From Deltaproteobacteria bacterium (GTDB lineage Bacteria; Myxococcota_A; JAADFL01): DNA of 64,000 nt. A program made the translations under genes and the position numbers. Each line of letters starts with the position of its first letter. The stretch's first letter is position 1. The stretch covers positions 1 through 64,000 of the forward strand of contig JAADFL010000205.1 in the NCBI GenBank assembly GCA_013152945.1. Reading direction: 5' to 3'. The notes beneath the pieces are model-generated. The model did not search any database. It was not told where the DNA came from and saw only the letters and a list, made by a program, of their open reading frames with translations. Positions 39,116 to 48,417 of this stretch are shown here, in pieces.

Positions 39116-42100
39116 TCAAAACACGTTTCGTTTCCTGGCAACCAGCCCTGCAAGAAACAATAAGCCAAGGACCTGTACGGGATTGAACGATCCAGAGGAT
39201 GCATTGCACTCGCAGCCGGAGGAACCTCCTGAAGTCTTTGTCGTGCCCGTGCCCGTGCTTGTGTCCGTATCCGTATCAGTATCTGTATCAGTATCCGTAT
39301 CAGTATCTGTGTCTGTATCTGTGTCCGTATCTGTGTCCGTGTCCGTGTCCGTGTCGATATCCAAATCAATATCCAGATCCAGGTCCGAGTCTGTGTCCGT
39401 ATCAGTGTCAATATCTGCATCTGTATCTGCATCGGTGTCGGTGTCGGTGTCTGTGTCTGTATCTGTATCCGTGTCCGTGTCTGTATCCGTGTCCGTGTCT
39501 GTATCCGTGTCTGTGTCTGTGTCAACATCCGAATCGCCGCCCGGGCACTCGGTCTTGAGATTGTACGTATCCAGTTCACCGGTTGAATCGTGCTGCCTAA
39601 GCAGTTCGACAATAAGCAGGAAGTCACCGGTCTGCTGGAAAGTGTAATCGATCTTGCCGGAGTAACCGTCATCTTTCAATGGGTTTCCCTGCCAATCCAT
39701 GAGCATCATGGCCATATACCCGTCACTTACCGGGTGTTCGAGTTTGAATATGAACTCATCTCCGGCAGACGCACTAAGGCTGAAACCATCCAACCAAATG
39801 TAATAACCCTGTTGCTTGTCATAGGATTTTTCATCGATGAAATCTCCATCATAACAGTCATTGCAAGCAAGCGGATTCGGGTCCCATTGTCGTTTCGTCA
39901 GGTCCGGCTCTTTCCCCTTTTTACACGATATACAGTTGTCATCCACTATTTTATTGCAGTCATCATCTACCTGGTTGCACCACTCCTTGGCTCCGGGATG
40001 GATCTTGTATAGGTCGTCGTCGCAGTCCCGGCCTCCACACTGGTCTGAAATGAAGGTATCCTTGTCAAGGTCGCAGTCGATTGTAGCCTTCGCAACAGCA
40101 ACGGCCGGGTTGCCCGTCCCATCGTCGGGATCATCGTATTCAGCCTTTACTTCATCTCCATCATTGACCTGTAGCTTGCCGTCTGAAGAAGTCGTGCCGT
40201 AGACCAGGTCTATCTTAGCAATGAACGTGCTCGTATCAGGACCTGTCTCTTCAAGATCGATTTTCTCGGGCACCGGTTCAGTGTTACTGGAAATCTTGAT
40301 GACAAGGTGGTCTTTTTGTTGTTTGTCCGTGTTGCCGCCCGAATCCATGACAGTTGCGGTTATTTGTTCCGGGGGCCTGTACACGGCCTTGTCCAGGCTC
40401 AATCGGCCGTGCTCGTCCACCTTGATGTAATCCCTGATTTGAAGCGCGGGATCACCGAACAGGTTTATTCCGTATATGACGAAACGCATACCAATTTCTC
40501 CGATTTTATCGATTCCGGCCTCCCTGGAGGCTGCATTGGCCTCGCCGAGTCTTTTCTTTCCCTTGTTCAGCAGGGCATCGAAAAAACTCAGATCGAGCAA
40601 TTGGGACGGGGAATCATCCGGAGTAAAACCTGCCAACCCGAAACGATTGTTCATGACTGCGGCAAAGGCCCCTGCAGGTCCTGTAACCTGGTGCTCTGCA
40701 ATACAATCGTCCGGTATGGGCACGCGGTCGTTCATATTCCGTGAGGGCATGAAGATGGAGCGGTTGTCAAAGCATCCTGCATAGCAACCCTGGGAATAGT
40801 CCAGGTAGTAGTCCGCATTCCTCAATCCGTCTATATCCTTTGTGGTGATGAGCATGTTGTGGGTCTGGTCGGAGTGTCCCAGGTGGTTCAACATGTTCAT
40901 GCCCTGGTTCAATACTGAAAGAACGTCTTCAGCTCCCCACCAGTTATCTTTCTGGTACATGACCGAGACATCGAAGAAGGGCTTGTCTGCGAATACCTGC
41001 TGGTGTATCTGCTCCTTGAAGGGTTTTGCGTATAGGTCATCAGTGCCGTATTGGTCGCCGGAAAACAAGAACTCGCCGATCATCCACACCTTCTTCAGTG
41101 AATCGCCTATGGAGTCCTCGTAAGCAAGTGTCTTGCGTACAAAGTTCTCCATCTCGTTGACACTATCGACAGGCGCCCTGCCCACAAAAACCTCGGAGAG
41201 CAAGTCAACGTCACCACCATCGTCTCCATCGTTTGCTTCTCCATACTTTCCGTTGGCATTACCATCAAAGGTGCCGTCGAGGTTGGAATAATAAAGATCC
41301 GATGCACTGTAATCTCCCTCGCTGTCGCCAAAATCAGAGAAAAAATATCTTGCCGGTACGAGAACGTCACCGGATTCGCCGCCTGCATCGCCGAAGTCGG
41401 CGTCACCACCGAGCAGCACGTACCTTGTGTTCCAATTCGTGTACGCGTCCTTGATGAAATTCCTCACCCTTGTTGCATCGTCCGAATCACCATCGGGTCT
41501 CTTGCCGTCATATTCGTTCCTTATCCACTCCATGGTCACGACTTTGCCACGGAGCCCCTCGCTGGTCCTCTTATCGGCCAACGCCTGAAACGTGTGATCC
41601 CCGTCTTCCGAGGCCAATGCCTCTGTCGTGATGATTACATATGGATAATCACCCGGTTCCAGGGATGTATAGAGCGACAAAGGGATCCTGGATAGGCCTG
41701 GATACGATGCCGAGTCGGACGGATTCAGGACCTGTTTCTCAACCAGTGCCCGGTCTTTGGGAAGGCCCGAGTAACCTGCATGCAGATCCGTATCCGGCTT
41801 GTTTGTCCGTGCCAATTCCACTTGTACGTCGAATTTTGCATGAAATCCGAGTTTGCCGCTCGATGGATTATACTCCACCGGGTAAAGCCTCAAGACAAGG
41901 ATTCTATAACCTCTCATGATATGCACGCCCAGGTTGTCGAAATTACGGCCGGGATAGGGCTGCAACGACGAGTAAACAGATGCATTTTCCCTTGGAACCG
42001 GCATTACCATTCCGGGCATTATCGGCACGGGCTTGGTCGCCGGGAGAACCTTGTGCACTCCGGGCAACATGGTCGTCTTGTCTGACGTGACCTTGATGCT

Positions 42101-42364
42101 AAAAGGTGCTTCGCCGAAAGGCACGAGCAACTTCACGGTTTTTGCAGGTAGCCTCGGCTCACCGGCCAAGCCGTATGTGCTACATCCCGGAACCTTTACA
42201 AGTTCATATTTCCCTATTTTTTCAATAACCGGCGGTCCATCCATTTTTACATTGAAAACCATGTCTGGGTCACCGGCCGCAACCAGGGAGCCGGGAAGAA
42301 AAATCACTGAAAAAAGGAAAACAGCAGGAATTACGATCAGGCGCAGACGAAAAAATTTGTTCAA
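39116..42364 (-). CDS. Gingipain-type (C25) cysteine protease with Asp-Thr linker and MYXO-CTERM-like tail
   Basis: The 1082-residue secreted protease has a signal peptide ([21 protein letters not shown]) and a propeptide, then a C25 peptidase domain with the catalytic His in NHLGHSD (about 495) and Cys in SQGCYAGC (about 525). An Ig-like segment follows, then a MopE-like Cys/Asp motif ([17 protein letters not shown], about 775), a beta domain, an Asp-Thr repeat of about 95 residues, and a C-terminal [10 protein letters not shown] / hydrophobic helix / ARKR tail. The tail resembles the MYXO-CTERM sorting signal, so the enzyme is probably surface-anchored. I use the TTG at 42364, 5 nt after GGAGGT; a GTG at 42388 has no such site. 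Confidence 0.85.
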   Translation of the reverse strand: MNKFFRLRLIVIPAVFLFSVIFLPGSLVAAGDPDMVFNVKMDGPPVIEKIGKYELVKVPGCSTYGLAGEPRLPAKTVKLLVPFGEAPFSIKVTSDKTTMLPGVHKVLPATKPVPIMPGMVMPVPRENASVYSSLQPYPGRNFDNLGVHIMRGYRILVLRLYPVEYNPSSGKLGFHAKFDVQVELARTNKPDTDLHAGYSGLPKDRALVEKQVLNPSDSASYPGLSRIPLSLYTSLEPGDYPYVIITTEALASEDGDHTFQALADKRTSEGLRGKVVTMEWIRNEYDGKRPDGDSDDATRVRNFIKDAYTNWNTRYVLLGGDADFGDAGGESGDVLVPARYFFSDFGDSEGDYSASDLYYSNLDGTFDGNANGKYGEANDGDDGGDVDLLSEVFVGRAPVDSVNEMENFVRKTLAYEDSIGDSLKKVWMIGEFLFSGDQYGTDDLYAKPFKEQIHQQVFADKPFFDVSVMYQKDNWWGAEDVLSVLNQGMNMLNHLGHSDQTHNMLITTKDIDGLRNADYYLDYSQGCYAGCFDNRSIFMPSRNMNDRVPIPDDCIAEHQVTGPAGAFAAVMNNRFGLAGFTPDDSPSQLLDLSFFDALLNKGKKRLGEANAASREAGIDKIGEIGMRFVIYGINLFGDPALQIRDYIKVDEHGRLSLDKAVYRPPEQITATVMDSGGNTDKQQKDHLVIKISSNTEPVPEKIDLEETGPDTSTFIAKIDLVYGTTSSDGKLQVNDGDEVKAEYDDPDDGTGNPAVAVAKATIDCDLDKDTFISDQCGGRDCDDDLYKIHPGAKEWCNQVDDDCNKIVDDNCISCKKGKEPDLTKRQWDPNPLACNDCYDGDFIDEKSYDKQQGYYIWLDGFSLSASAGDEFIFKLEHPVSDGYMAMMLMDWQGNPLKDDGYSGKIDYTFQQTGDFLLIVELLRQHDSTGELDTYNLKTECPGGDSDVDTDTDTDTDTDTDTDTDTDTDTDTDTDTDTDADTDADIDTDTDTDSDLDLDIDLDIDTDTDTDTDTDTDTDTDTDTDTDTDTDTDTDTSTGTGTTKTSGGSSGCECNASSGSFNPVQVLGLLFLAGLVARKRNVF
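39246..39531 (-). repeat. Hexanucleotide repeat encoding Asp-Thr linker (copy 2)
   Basis: About 47 imperfect GAYACN units on the minus strand encode Asp-Thr with occasional Ala, Ile, Ser and Leu. [12 protein letters not shown] patch near 39345-39385 interrupts the regular pattern. The linker joins the protease body to its anchor. Confidence 0.85.
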
Positions 42365-42757
42365 AGCACACCTCCAAGCAAAGCGCACGCCTATACTGCA
42401 ATAATTTTCATCAAGGCATATTACATGTATGCAGCATCATCCGGCAAGCCCGGTTTCGCGATATGTTTCAAGCCGGGTCTCGGATTCTCCCCGGCCGAAG
42501 GGGGACTTTTTAGGATGAATCTTGTTTGACCGGTTACCGCGGGTCGGGCTGTCAAGAGCATTTATGGCCTGATCGCAGATAATGGCGGAGCACTCTTTTT
42601 TGAATATCATGAGTACAAAAACAAGCATGTTCCTGCATACCGTTTGAACCAAGGGCCGTCATCTGAAAAAAACCACGTCCAGTTGAGAATATTTTATCTT
42701 TTTGATTTATCGAATCTTTGCCAAGCCGGCAACTGAATTCACGATGCAAAAAGAAAG
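42365..42757. other. Intergenic region before the C25 protease gene
   Basis: No gene is supported. On the minus strand TTGCCG (42447-42442), an 18-nt spacer and TAATAT (42423-42418) form a plausible promoter for the protease gene. The remainder contains short hairpins around CCGGG/CCCGG at about 42450-42480 and no reading frame with a ribosome binding site. Confidence 0.4.
42418..42447 (-). promoter_or_regulatory. Putative promoter of the C25 protease gene
   Basis: TTGCCG and TAATAT on the minus strand are separated by 18 nt. Transcription would start near 42410, about 45 nt before the TTG start. The -35 element is two bases off consensus. Confidence 0.4.
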
Positions 42758-43150
42758 TCACTTTCCTCCGGGAATTACCAGGGTGGGACGGCTTTCCATT
42801 ATGCCGCTTTTCGGTTTCTGCCTGACCCTGTGAGATGATAATCTGTCCAAGCCGGTCTTTCCCTTTTCGAATACGATAACATAACCACCGACCTGGATCT
42901 TGTCTCCATCCCGGAGTTTCGCCTTTTTTACATCCACGGTATTCACCCTGATGCCGTTGCTGGATCCATTGTCTTCGACAATAAACCCGCCCTCCTGGGC
43001 AGAGTAACGAATCACAGCATGGTGTCTTGACACAAGTGGTGAATCCAAGGAAATGTCGGCAAAGGCATGTCGTCCAATCGTGATATAGTCTTTGACGAAA
43101 TCATTGGTCCAGAGAGTTCTTCCTGTTTGCATTAGGGTGATTCTCGGCAT
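42758..43150 (-). CDS. FHA-domain protein
   Basis: The 130-residue protein is a single FHA domain, which binds phosphothreonine peptides. The core residues are present: IGRHAFADISL, SPLVSRHHAVI with the key Ser-Arg and His, and DNGSSNGIRVN. The C-terminal 30 residues are basic and probably flexible. GGAGGAATC precedes the ATG. It is transcribed alone and diverges from the subtilase gene. FHA proteins usually pair with Ser/Thr kinases; the only kinase-like gene in this window appears inactive, so its partner is probably elsewhere. Confidence 0.85.
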   Translation of the reverse strand: MPRITLMQTGRTLWTNDFVKDYITIGRHAFADISLDSPLVSRHHAVIRYSAQEGGFIVEDNGSSNGIRVNTVDVKKAKLRDGDKIQVGGYVIVFEKGKTGLDRLSSHRVRQKPKSGIMESRPTLVIPGGK

Positions 43151-43456
43151 GATTCCTCCAATCCTCCCCTTGAATTTTCATTGCTGCAAAAAAAGAGCCA
43201 TGTTGTGCGTCAATATTCCCTGGTGGTTAGTAACTAATATAATACTATAATTTAAAGGCAAATACAGGTGTACAATTTTTTTTAAGGTATTTTACCTTGT
43301 ACCCAAGCTTTGAAAAAATTTCAATGTATTGAAAAGTTTTCATAGCAAAATAATTACTACGCCTATTGCATGGAACAGCTCTATTTGTAAAAAAATATGG
43401 AAAAATACCTTGATTCCCTTTTCTACAAAGGATTCAATCTGATAGCATAAAGTGCC
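43151..43456. other. AT-rich divergent promoter region
   Basis: This 306-bp stretch between the FHA and subtilase genes is markedly AT-rich and has no gene. It contains a nested inverted repeat (GTACAA...AAGGT-ATTTT-ACCTT-TTGTAC-like, about 43270-43307) and several TATAAT-like hexamers. It must hold the promoters of both divergent genes. Confidence 0.5.
43410..43438 (+). promoter_or_regulatory. Putative promoter of the subtilase operon
   Basis: TTGATT (43410-43415), a 17-nt spacer and TTCAAT (43433-43438) lie 19 bp before the ATG of the subtilase gene. Spacing is ideal but both hexamers deviate, and the leader would be very short. Confidence 0.35.
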
Positions 43457-46012
43457 ATGGATTTATCGAAACAGATTTTAGTCATCTTTTTTTCTATCTT
43501 GTACAACTTGAGCCTTTTCTTTTGGCCGGGACAGGCCTTTGCAAAAATGCTGTACGTGCAGGGCGGACCCGTACAAGCCGAAACAATCGTAAACGATTGC
43601 AGCCGGGTTTCATCCCGCGTGCTGGTTGTACAAGCAAGGGATACTGCTCTGGACCTTCTGCCTATACTGGATAAGATAGGAGCCAAGGTGCTCGCTTACC
43701 TGGCCCGGGATTCGTACATAATAGAATCACCTGTCAGTCCCTGTTATTTCGAGGCCGGGAAGATCAAAAAGGAAATAATCTATACAGGCGAGGTAAAGAA
43801 AGAGTGGAAGATCCACCCGGACCTGCTTTTGCAGACACCTGGAACTACCCGGGTTATGGTCCTTGGTTTCAGGAACAAGTCAATTGTTTCAGCCCTGGAC
43901 AGGATCCCGGCCGGCCTGGGTGTCATCGTATCCACGGGCAAGGATTCGAGTAAAACGGAATATGCAATAATCGATGCTTCTCCCGGAAAGGTGAGGGACT
44001 TGGCAATGAACTTGGCTTCCTGCGACTTTGTCGCCAGGGTGGATCCTGTGTACCCCGTGACCCCGGACAACGATGATTCCACGTGGGTTATACAAGGGGG
44101 AGACAATACCACGCCTCTTTTCGACAATGGAATAAATGGACTGGGCCAAGTAATCGGAATAGCAGACAGCGGGCTGGACACGGATGCATGCCAGTTCAGG
44201 TATTCACCGGAGCCTTCGGCACAAACCTTTTTCAACCAGACCCAGCCACCGGACTTCCTGGTGACCAACCCTGAATCAAAAGTCATAACCTATTACCTGT
44301 TGAACGGCGCCACGGCTTACGATGACAAGTCCAAGCTAGGACACGGGACGCATGTTACGGGTTGCGCGGCAGGGGATTCATTTTCAAACCTGGCGGGAAA
44401 GGGAGGCCCTGGAAGGGATCATGGAGATGGCATGGCTCCCGCCGCCCAAATCGTATTCCAGGATATAGGCAACAGGGACGGGAACCAATCGGGATTGCCT
44501 GACTCACTGGTGGACCTGTTGGTCCAGGCACATGCTTCAGGAGCGAGGATCCATGTTGATGCATACGGTCTGACAAAAAAAGAAACGAGGTACACCGGAA
44601 GGGCCTGGCAGGCGGATGAGGCGATCTGGATGTTACAGGACCTTGTAGTAGTATTCAGTTCCGGGAACCAGGGCCCTGTTTCGGCAAGCCTCGACGGTTT
44701 GGGCTCTACGGCCAAGAATGTTCTTACTGTGGGGGCTTCTTTACCGGGCAGGGATAACCTGGGAAGAGGAGTTTGCGCCTTCAGTTCACAAGGCCCGGCT
44801 TCCGACGGCAGGTTAAAGCCTGATTTTGTGGCCCCGGGCGTGGTCAAGTCGGCATTGGAAACACAATGGATCGATCGTGGCGGCCGGGACGTGTACGGCC
44901 ATCCCCAAGCCGACTCCACTACGGATCCCGGTGACAATAATTGCGCCGTGGACCAGAATTACCGCGTTGGAACCAGTTTCTCAGCGCCCATAGCAGCAGG
45001 TGGAGCCGCCCTGGTCAGGCAGTATTTCATGGACGGATACTACCCGGGAGGAATCGCAGGCAAGGGAACGAAGCTCGAACCTTCCGCGGCCCTGGTCAAG
45101 GCAGTGATGATAAACTCGGCCAACAGCATATTCGGCCCCTTATGGGATACCACGCAGGGAAAGAAACTAGCCAACCTCGATCCTGCGCCGACCATGATAC
45201 AGGGGTGGGGTCTCTTGACCCTTGGAAGGACTCTACTCTTTCCGGGCGCACAAGAAAAACTCGTATTGCTTTCCGACACGTGGAACGATGGTCTGGACCG
45301 GGGAGCCAAGGCGTGGCCCAGCTTGGCCCAGGGCGACATAGCCGAGTTTACGCTTCACCGGGTTTCAACCAATCACATGCATCCCTTGAGGGTGACCCTT
45401 GCGTGGATCGATCCTTCCGGAGCTACAGGTTCGTCGAGGTGTCTTGTAAATGATTTGGACCTGGAGGTCGAAGATTCAAAGGGTACCTTGTTCAAGGGTA
45501 ACAAAGGGTTTGAAAGAAACAGGAGCACGCCTGTTTCAGGCAGCGAGCCTGCCGATAACCTTAATACGGTTGAGCAGGTCATCACCGAGGACGTGGCCGA
45601 GGGTGAGGTCACTCTAAGGGTGATAGCAAGGAGTGTGCCCGGAAACGGCGCAACTTCACCGTATGATTCAAAGAGGCAGGGCTTTGCACTTATCGCAGTC
45701 GGGCTCATAGGCTCGGGTTCCGCCAGCGAGCAGGCCGTGAGCGAAGAACCCGGAAATGAGATTGCGGAATCGAGCTTTGAGCCCGATGCTTCGATCGAAG
45801 GCCGTGAGGCTGATGCCGCGGATCTTGAAGATGCAGTGTCCAATGACCCGGACCTGATGCAGGATGGTGGAACAATACAGATTGTAGGCGGGTGCGGCTG
45901 CTTTACATCAGGAGGTCATGACAACATTCGCGTGACGCACTTGCTCCTATTGGTCGGTTTATTTTTATTATTGCCGGCGTTCAGGAAGATCAGGGAGAGG
46001 AGAGAAAGATGA
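43457..46012 (+). CDS. Subtilisin-family (S8) protease with MYXO-CTERM-like tail
   Basis: The 851-residue protease has a signal peptide (about residues 7-29) and a propeptide of roughly 180 residues. The S8 catalytic domain shows Asp in IADSGLD (about 237), His in GHGTHVTG (about 297) and Ser in GTSFSAPIAAG (about 506). A P-domain-like beta region follows (LRVTLAWIDPSGATGSSRCLVNDLDLEV), then an acidic linker and a tail of GGCGCFTSGG, a hydrophobic helix and RERRER. The tail resembles MYXO-CTERM, which directs myxosortase-type surface anchoring. Its stop overlaps the next gene by 4 bp, so it is co-translated with a GH57/38-like lipoprotein. Confidence 0.88.
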   Translation: MDLSKQILVIFFSILYNLSLFFWPGQAFAKMLYVQGGPVQAETIVNDCSRVSSRVLVVQARDTALDLLPILDKIGAKVLAYLARDSYIIESPVSPCYFEAGKIKKEIIYTGEVKKEWKIHPDLLLQTPGTTRVMVLGFRNKSIVSALDRIPAGLGVIVSTGKDSSKTEYAIIDASPGKVRDLAMNLASCDFVARVDPVYPVTPDNDDSTWVIQGGDNTTPLFDNGINGLGQVIGIADSGLDTDACQFRYSPEPSAQTFFNQTQPPDFLVTNPESKVITYYLLNGATAYDDKSKLGHGTHVTGCAAGDSFSNLAGKGGPGRDHGDGMAPAAQIVFQDIGNRDGNQSGLPDSLVDLLVQAHASGARIHVDAYGLTKKETRYTGRAWQADEAIWMLQDLVVVFSSGNQGPVSASLDGLGSTAKNVLTVGASLPGRDNLGRGVCAFSSQGPASDGRLKPDFVAPGVVKSALETQWIDRGGRDVYGHPQADSTTDPGDNNCAVDQNYRVGTSFSAPIAAGGAALVRQYFMDGYYPGGIAGKGTKLEPSAALVKAVMINSANSIFGPLWDTTQGKKLANLDPAPTMIQGWGLLTLGRTLLFPGAQEKLVLLSDTWNDGLDRGAKAWPSLAQGDIAEFTLHRVSTNHMHPLRVTLAWIDPSGATGSSRCLVNDLDLEVEDSKGTLFKGNKGFERNRSTPVSGSEPADNLNTVEQVITEDVAEGEVTLRVIARSVPGNGATSPYDSKRQGFALIAVGLIGSGSASEQAVSEEPGNEIAESSFEPDASIEGREADAADLEDAVSNDPDLMQDGGTIQIVGGCGCFTSGGHDNIRVTHLLLLVGLFLLLPAFRKIRERRER

Positions 46013-47916
46013 GAAACAGGGTACCAAGGATCATGGCGCTGTTCCTGCTTTGGATTTCATTGCCATGTGTTTCGTGTTCGAAAAAGGATAGCAATAAATC
46101 CAACGAACCGGCATGCACGATGCCTGACGTTCCCGACGTAGTTCCTGACCCGAACGCCAAGAAGTTTGCGCTTACCATGTTTCATTACAACCTGGAGTAC
46201 GTGGTCGGCGGGCTCGAAGCAGTGGATGGTTTCGATAGTTTCTGCGGCAGCCCGTGTGACGGCTGGGACAATGACAAAGTCGAAGACTGGATAATCGAGG
46301 AAACATTCGCCCCTGTATTGCATTTCTACATGCAACACCCAAAGTGGAAGGTGAATTTCGAAATGCAGGCATACATGCTCAAGGTCATGGCACAGAGGTT
46401 TCCAAAGGTGCTGGACGACCTTCGTGACGCGGTTGCATCCGGCATAGTGGAACTGACCAGCTTTCATTACGCAGACCAGCTCTTTCTGGCGTACCCGAAG
46501 GAAGATATGGAGAAATCCCAGGAATTGACGCAAAAGATATTCAAGGATAACTGCGTTCCATTGTCAGGAGTGGTCTTCAACCAAGAGGGCCAGGCAGGTG
46601 AAGGAAGACAGCAGTTCCTTGCCGAACACGGGTACAATATCGGTGTTTTCCCTAAGAATCTCTTCAAGTATTTCCGGCAAGGCGAAAAATTCTGGCCATA
46701 TTACAAGACCAGATTCGGTGCGTACATGATAATCGGTCCGGGCGACCTCGACCCGGATTCGGGCATACAGGTGTCCTGGCCCTTTTTCAATGACGGTGAA
46801 CTCCTGGCTACAGGCAATTTGCCGCCTTATATGGCGCCTGTTGCAAGCTACAAGCCCAAGTACCTTGATGAATACGCCAAGAAATTACAGGACCTCGAGG
46901 ACCAGGGATACAAGATCGCCACCATTTCCGAGTACGTGGAAAGCCTCAAGGCCCAGGGTATTGAATTGAAAGATGCGCCGCCCCTGCTGGACGGGACATG
47001 GCAACCTCCGTCCACTGATTCAATACACAGGTGGCTTGGAGGCATGGGTGACGCCCCGTATTCGCCGGCCCAGGAACAAGACAACATGGTGAGAGCCGGT
47101 AATGCCCGTGCCGGGATCGCCTTGAAGGCGGCCCAGGCCCTGTACCGCCACGTCAAGGCGACAAAGGGAGGAGACCCGGCAATTGAGAAGAAGATTGAAG
47201 ATGATTGGATCAGCTTATTGAGGGCCGAGGTAAGTGATGCAAGCGGTGTAAATCCCTGGGCTGGAGAAGTCAGGTGGTCCCTGGATCTCAACAAGGCAAT
47301 ACAGGAAGACGCAGGGCAGATAATCGATGATTTGAAATCCCGTATTTCTGCCAAGGTTGTAGCCATAGATCTTGGGAGCGGTCAGGTCGCGGTACTGGAT
47401 GAAATCCCCGGAGAAAATTTAGAGGAAACAGAAGAGCCAATCACGGGATTCATGGTTTCAGGACCTGGCAGAGATATTCAGACGACCTGGTACAAGTTAT
47501 CCGATAGCCGTTACAGGGTGAAACTGGACTTTTCCAAGGTAACCGGGGGAGAGGATAGGAAAATCACCGTCACCTTTCCCTGGACCGGCACAAAAATCGT
47601 GTACTCGCCGGGCCTGATGGATGACCAGGTGGTCGAGTACAACATCTCTGATTTCTCGTTTTCAAAGGATGAAGTATTCCTGCCACTTTCGAACGGCCTG
47701 ATCGGCCTTGGCGGAGGTTGGTTCGTGATAAAACATGTCAGGTACAACCATATTGCAGCAAGGGTACCGGCTTCAGGAGAAAACATACAATTCATAGATG
47801 AAACCCAGCCGCCTGATCAGGCGGTAACGTGGAAATTCGAACTGGTCAAGGGCACAAAGGAACAGGCCCTTGAAGTGGCAAGGAGCATCAATATTACTCC
47901 GACCGTGTATTACTGA
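46009..47916 (+). CDS. Lipoprotein with GH57/GH38-like glycoside hydrolase domain
   Basis: The 635-residue protein has a lipobox ending at Cys23 and then a (beta/alpha)-barrel type domain: FHYNLEYVVGG near the start, a VNFEMQAYML helix, VELTSFHYADQLF and VVFNQEGQ. These resemble the conserved regions of GH57 amylases or GH38 mannosidases, where Glu and Asp act as catalytic residues; I cannot assign the exact family or sugar. Residues about 425-635 are beta-rich. It follows AGGAGAGAAAG and overlaps the protease stop by 4 bp. The pair may degrade glycoproteins outside the cell. Confidence 0.68.
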   Translation: MRNRVPRIMALFLLWISLPCVSCSKKDSNKSNEPACTMPDVPDVVPDPNAKKFALTMFHYNLEYVVGGLEAVDGFDSFCGSPCDGWDNDKVEDWIIEETFAPVLHFYMQHPKWKVNFEMQAYMLKVMAQRFPKVLDDLRDAVASGIVELTSFHYADQLFLAYPKEDMEKSQELTQKIFKDNCVPLSGVVFNQEGQAGEGRQQFLAEHGYNIGVFPKNLFKYFRQGEKFWPYYKTRFGAYMIIGPGDLDPDSGIQVSWPFFNDGELLATGNLPPYMAPVASYKPKYLDEYAKKLQDLEDQGYKIATISEYVESLKAQGIELKDAPPLLDGTWQPPSTDSIHRWLGGMGDAPYSPAQEQDNMVRAGNARAGIALKAAQALYRHVKATKGGDPAIEKKIEDDWISLLRAEVSDASGVNPWAGEVRWSLDLNKAIQEDAGQIIDDLKSRISAKVVAIDLGSGQVAVLDEIPGENLEETEEPITGFMVSGPGRDIQTTWYKLSDSRYRVKLDFSKVTGGEDRKITVTFPWTGTKIVYSPGLMDDQVVEYNISDFSFSKDEVFLPLSNGLIGLGGGWFVIKHVRYNHIAARVPASGENIQFIDETQPPDQAVTWKFELVKGTKEQALEVARSINITPTVYY

Positions 47917-47955
47917 TTACTTCACCTTTCTCGTCGAATATTATATTTTTCAACA

Positions 47956-48387
47956 TTAGGTTGCAGCTCTTGATTCAAGATATTTTTTGACTTTGATATA
48001 CTCTTTCAACCTGTTGAAGTCTTTTTCAGTTGGATTTTCCATCCTATTCAGATCCATGTTGTCTTTGACGTCGGCAAGTTTCACTACCAGGGCAATCGGG
48101 TTTTCCGCAGCTCTTTTCGCAGCATCCATACGGGATTCACCTTTTCTTCTTGTCAGGGCCTCAAGCGCCTGCAAGGCTTCAAAAGGAAACCCCAACTTTT
48201 GGAGATCGCCAAGTGTTGTGGGCGTATCTTCTACAATGTCGTGCAGTACGGCTACAATTTTTTCCAAGGGCTTGGATACAGCGAACATCACACGAAGCGG
48301 ATGAAATATGTACGGCGCTCCCGCCTTATCCCTCATGCCTGCGTGTTCCCGTGATGCCAATTCAATGGCTTTTTCAATAGTACTCAT
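47956..48387 (-). CDS. Stand-alone HD-domain (p)ppGpp hydrolase-like protein
   Basis: The 143-residue protein matches the hydrolase half of RelA/SpoT: AIELASREHAGMRDKAGAPYIFHPLRV, VLHDIVEDT with the HD metal pair, and VVKLADVKDN. It has no synthetase or regulatory domain, so it is a small alarmone hydrolase or a related phosphohydrolase acting on (p)ppGpp or another nucleotide. It lies 31 bp downstream of the glycosyltransferase/coiled-coil gene on the same strand and may be part of its transcript. The start has only a weak GGTAG site. Confidence 0.8.
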   Translation of the reverse strand: MSTIEKAIELASREHAGMRDKAGAPYIFHPLRVMFAVSKPLEKIVAVLHDIVEDTPTTLGDLQKLGFPFEALQALEALTRRKGESRMDAAKRAAENPIALVVKLADVKDNMDLNRMENPTEKDFNRLKEYIKVKKYLESRAAT

Positions 48388-48417
48388 AGTACTACCTGCA
48401 CCTTCCCGATCTGAATA

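Noticed and set aside
39012-39647. Val-Ser repeat frame opposite the Asp-Thr linker
   Set aside because: It is the antisense reading of GAYACN repeats. The same artefact appears opposite the arrays at 23344-23805 and 54721-55107.
42437-42652. 71-codon minus-strand frame in the intergenic region
   Set aside because: It starts with TTG without a ribosome binding site and contains hairpin sequence near its end.
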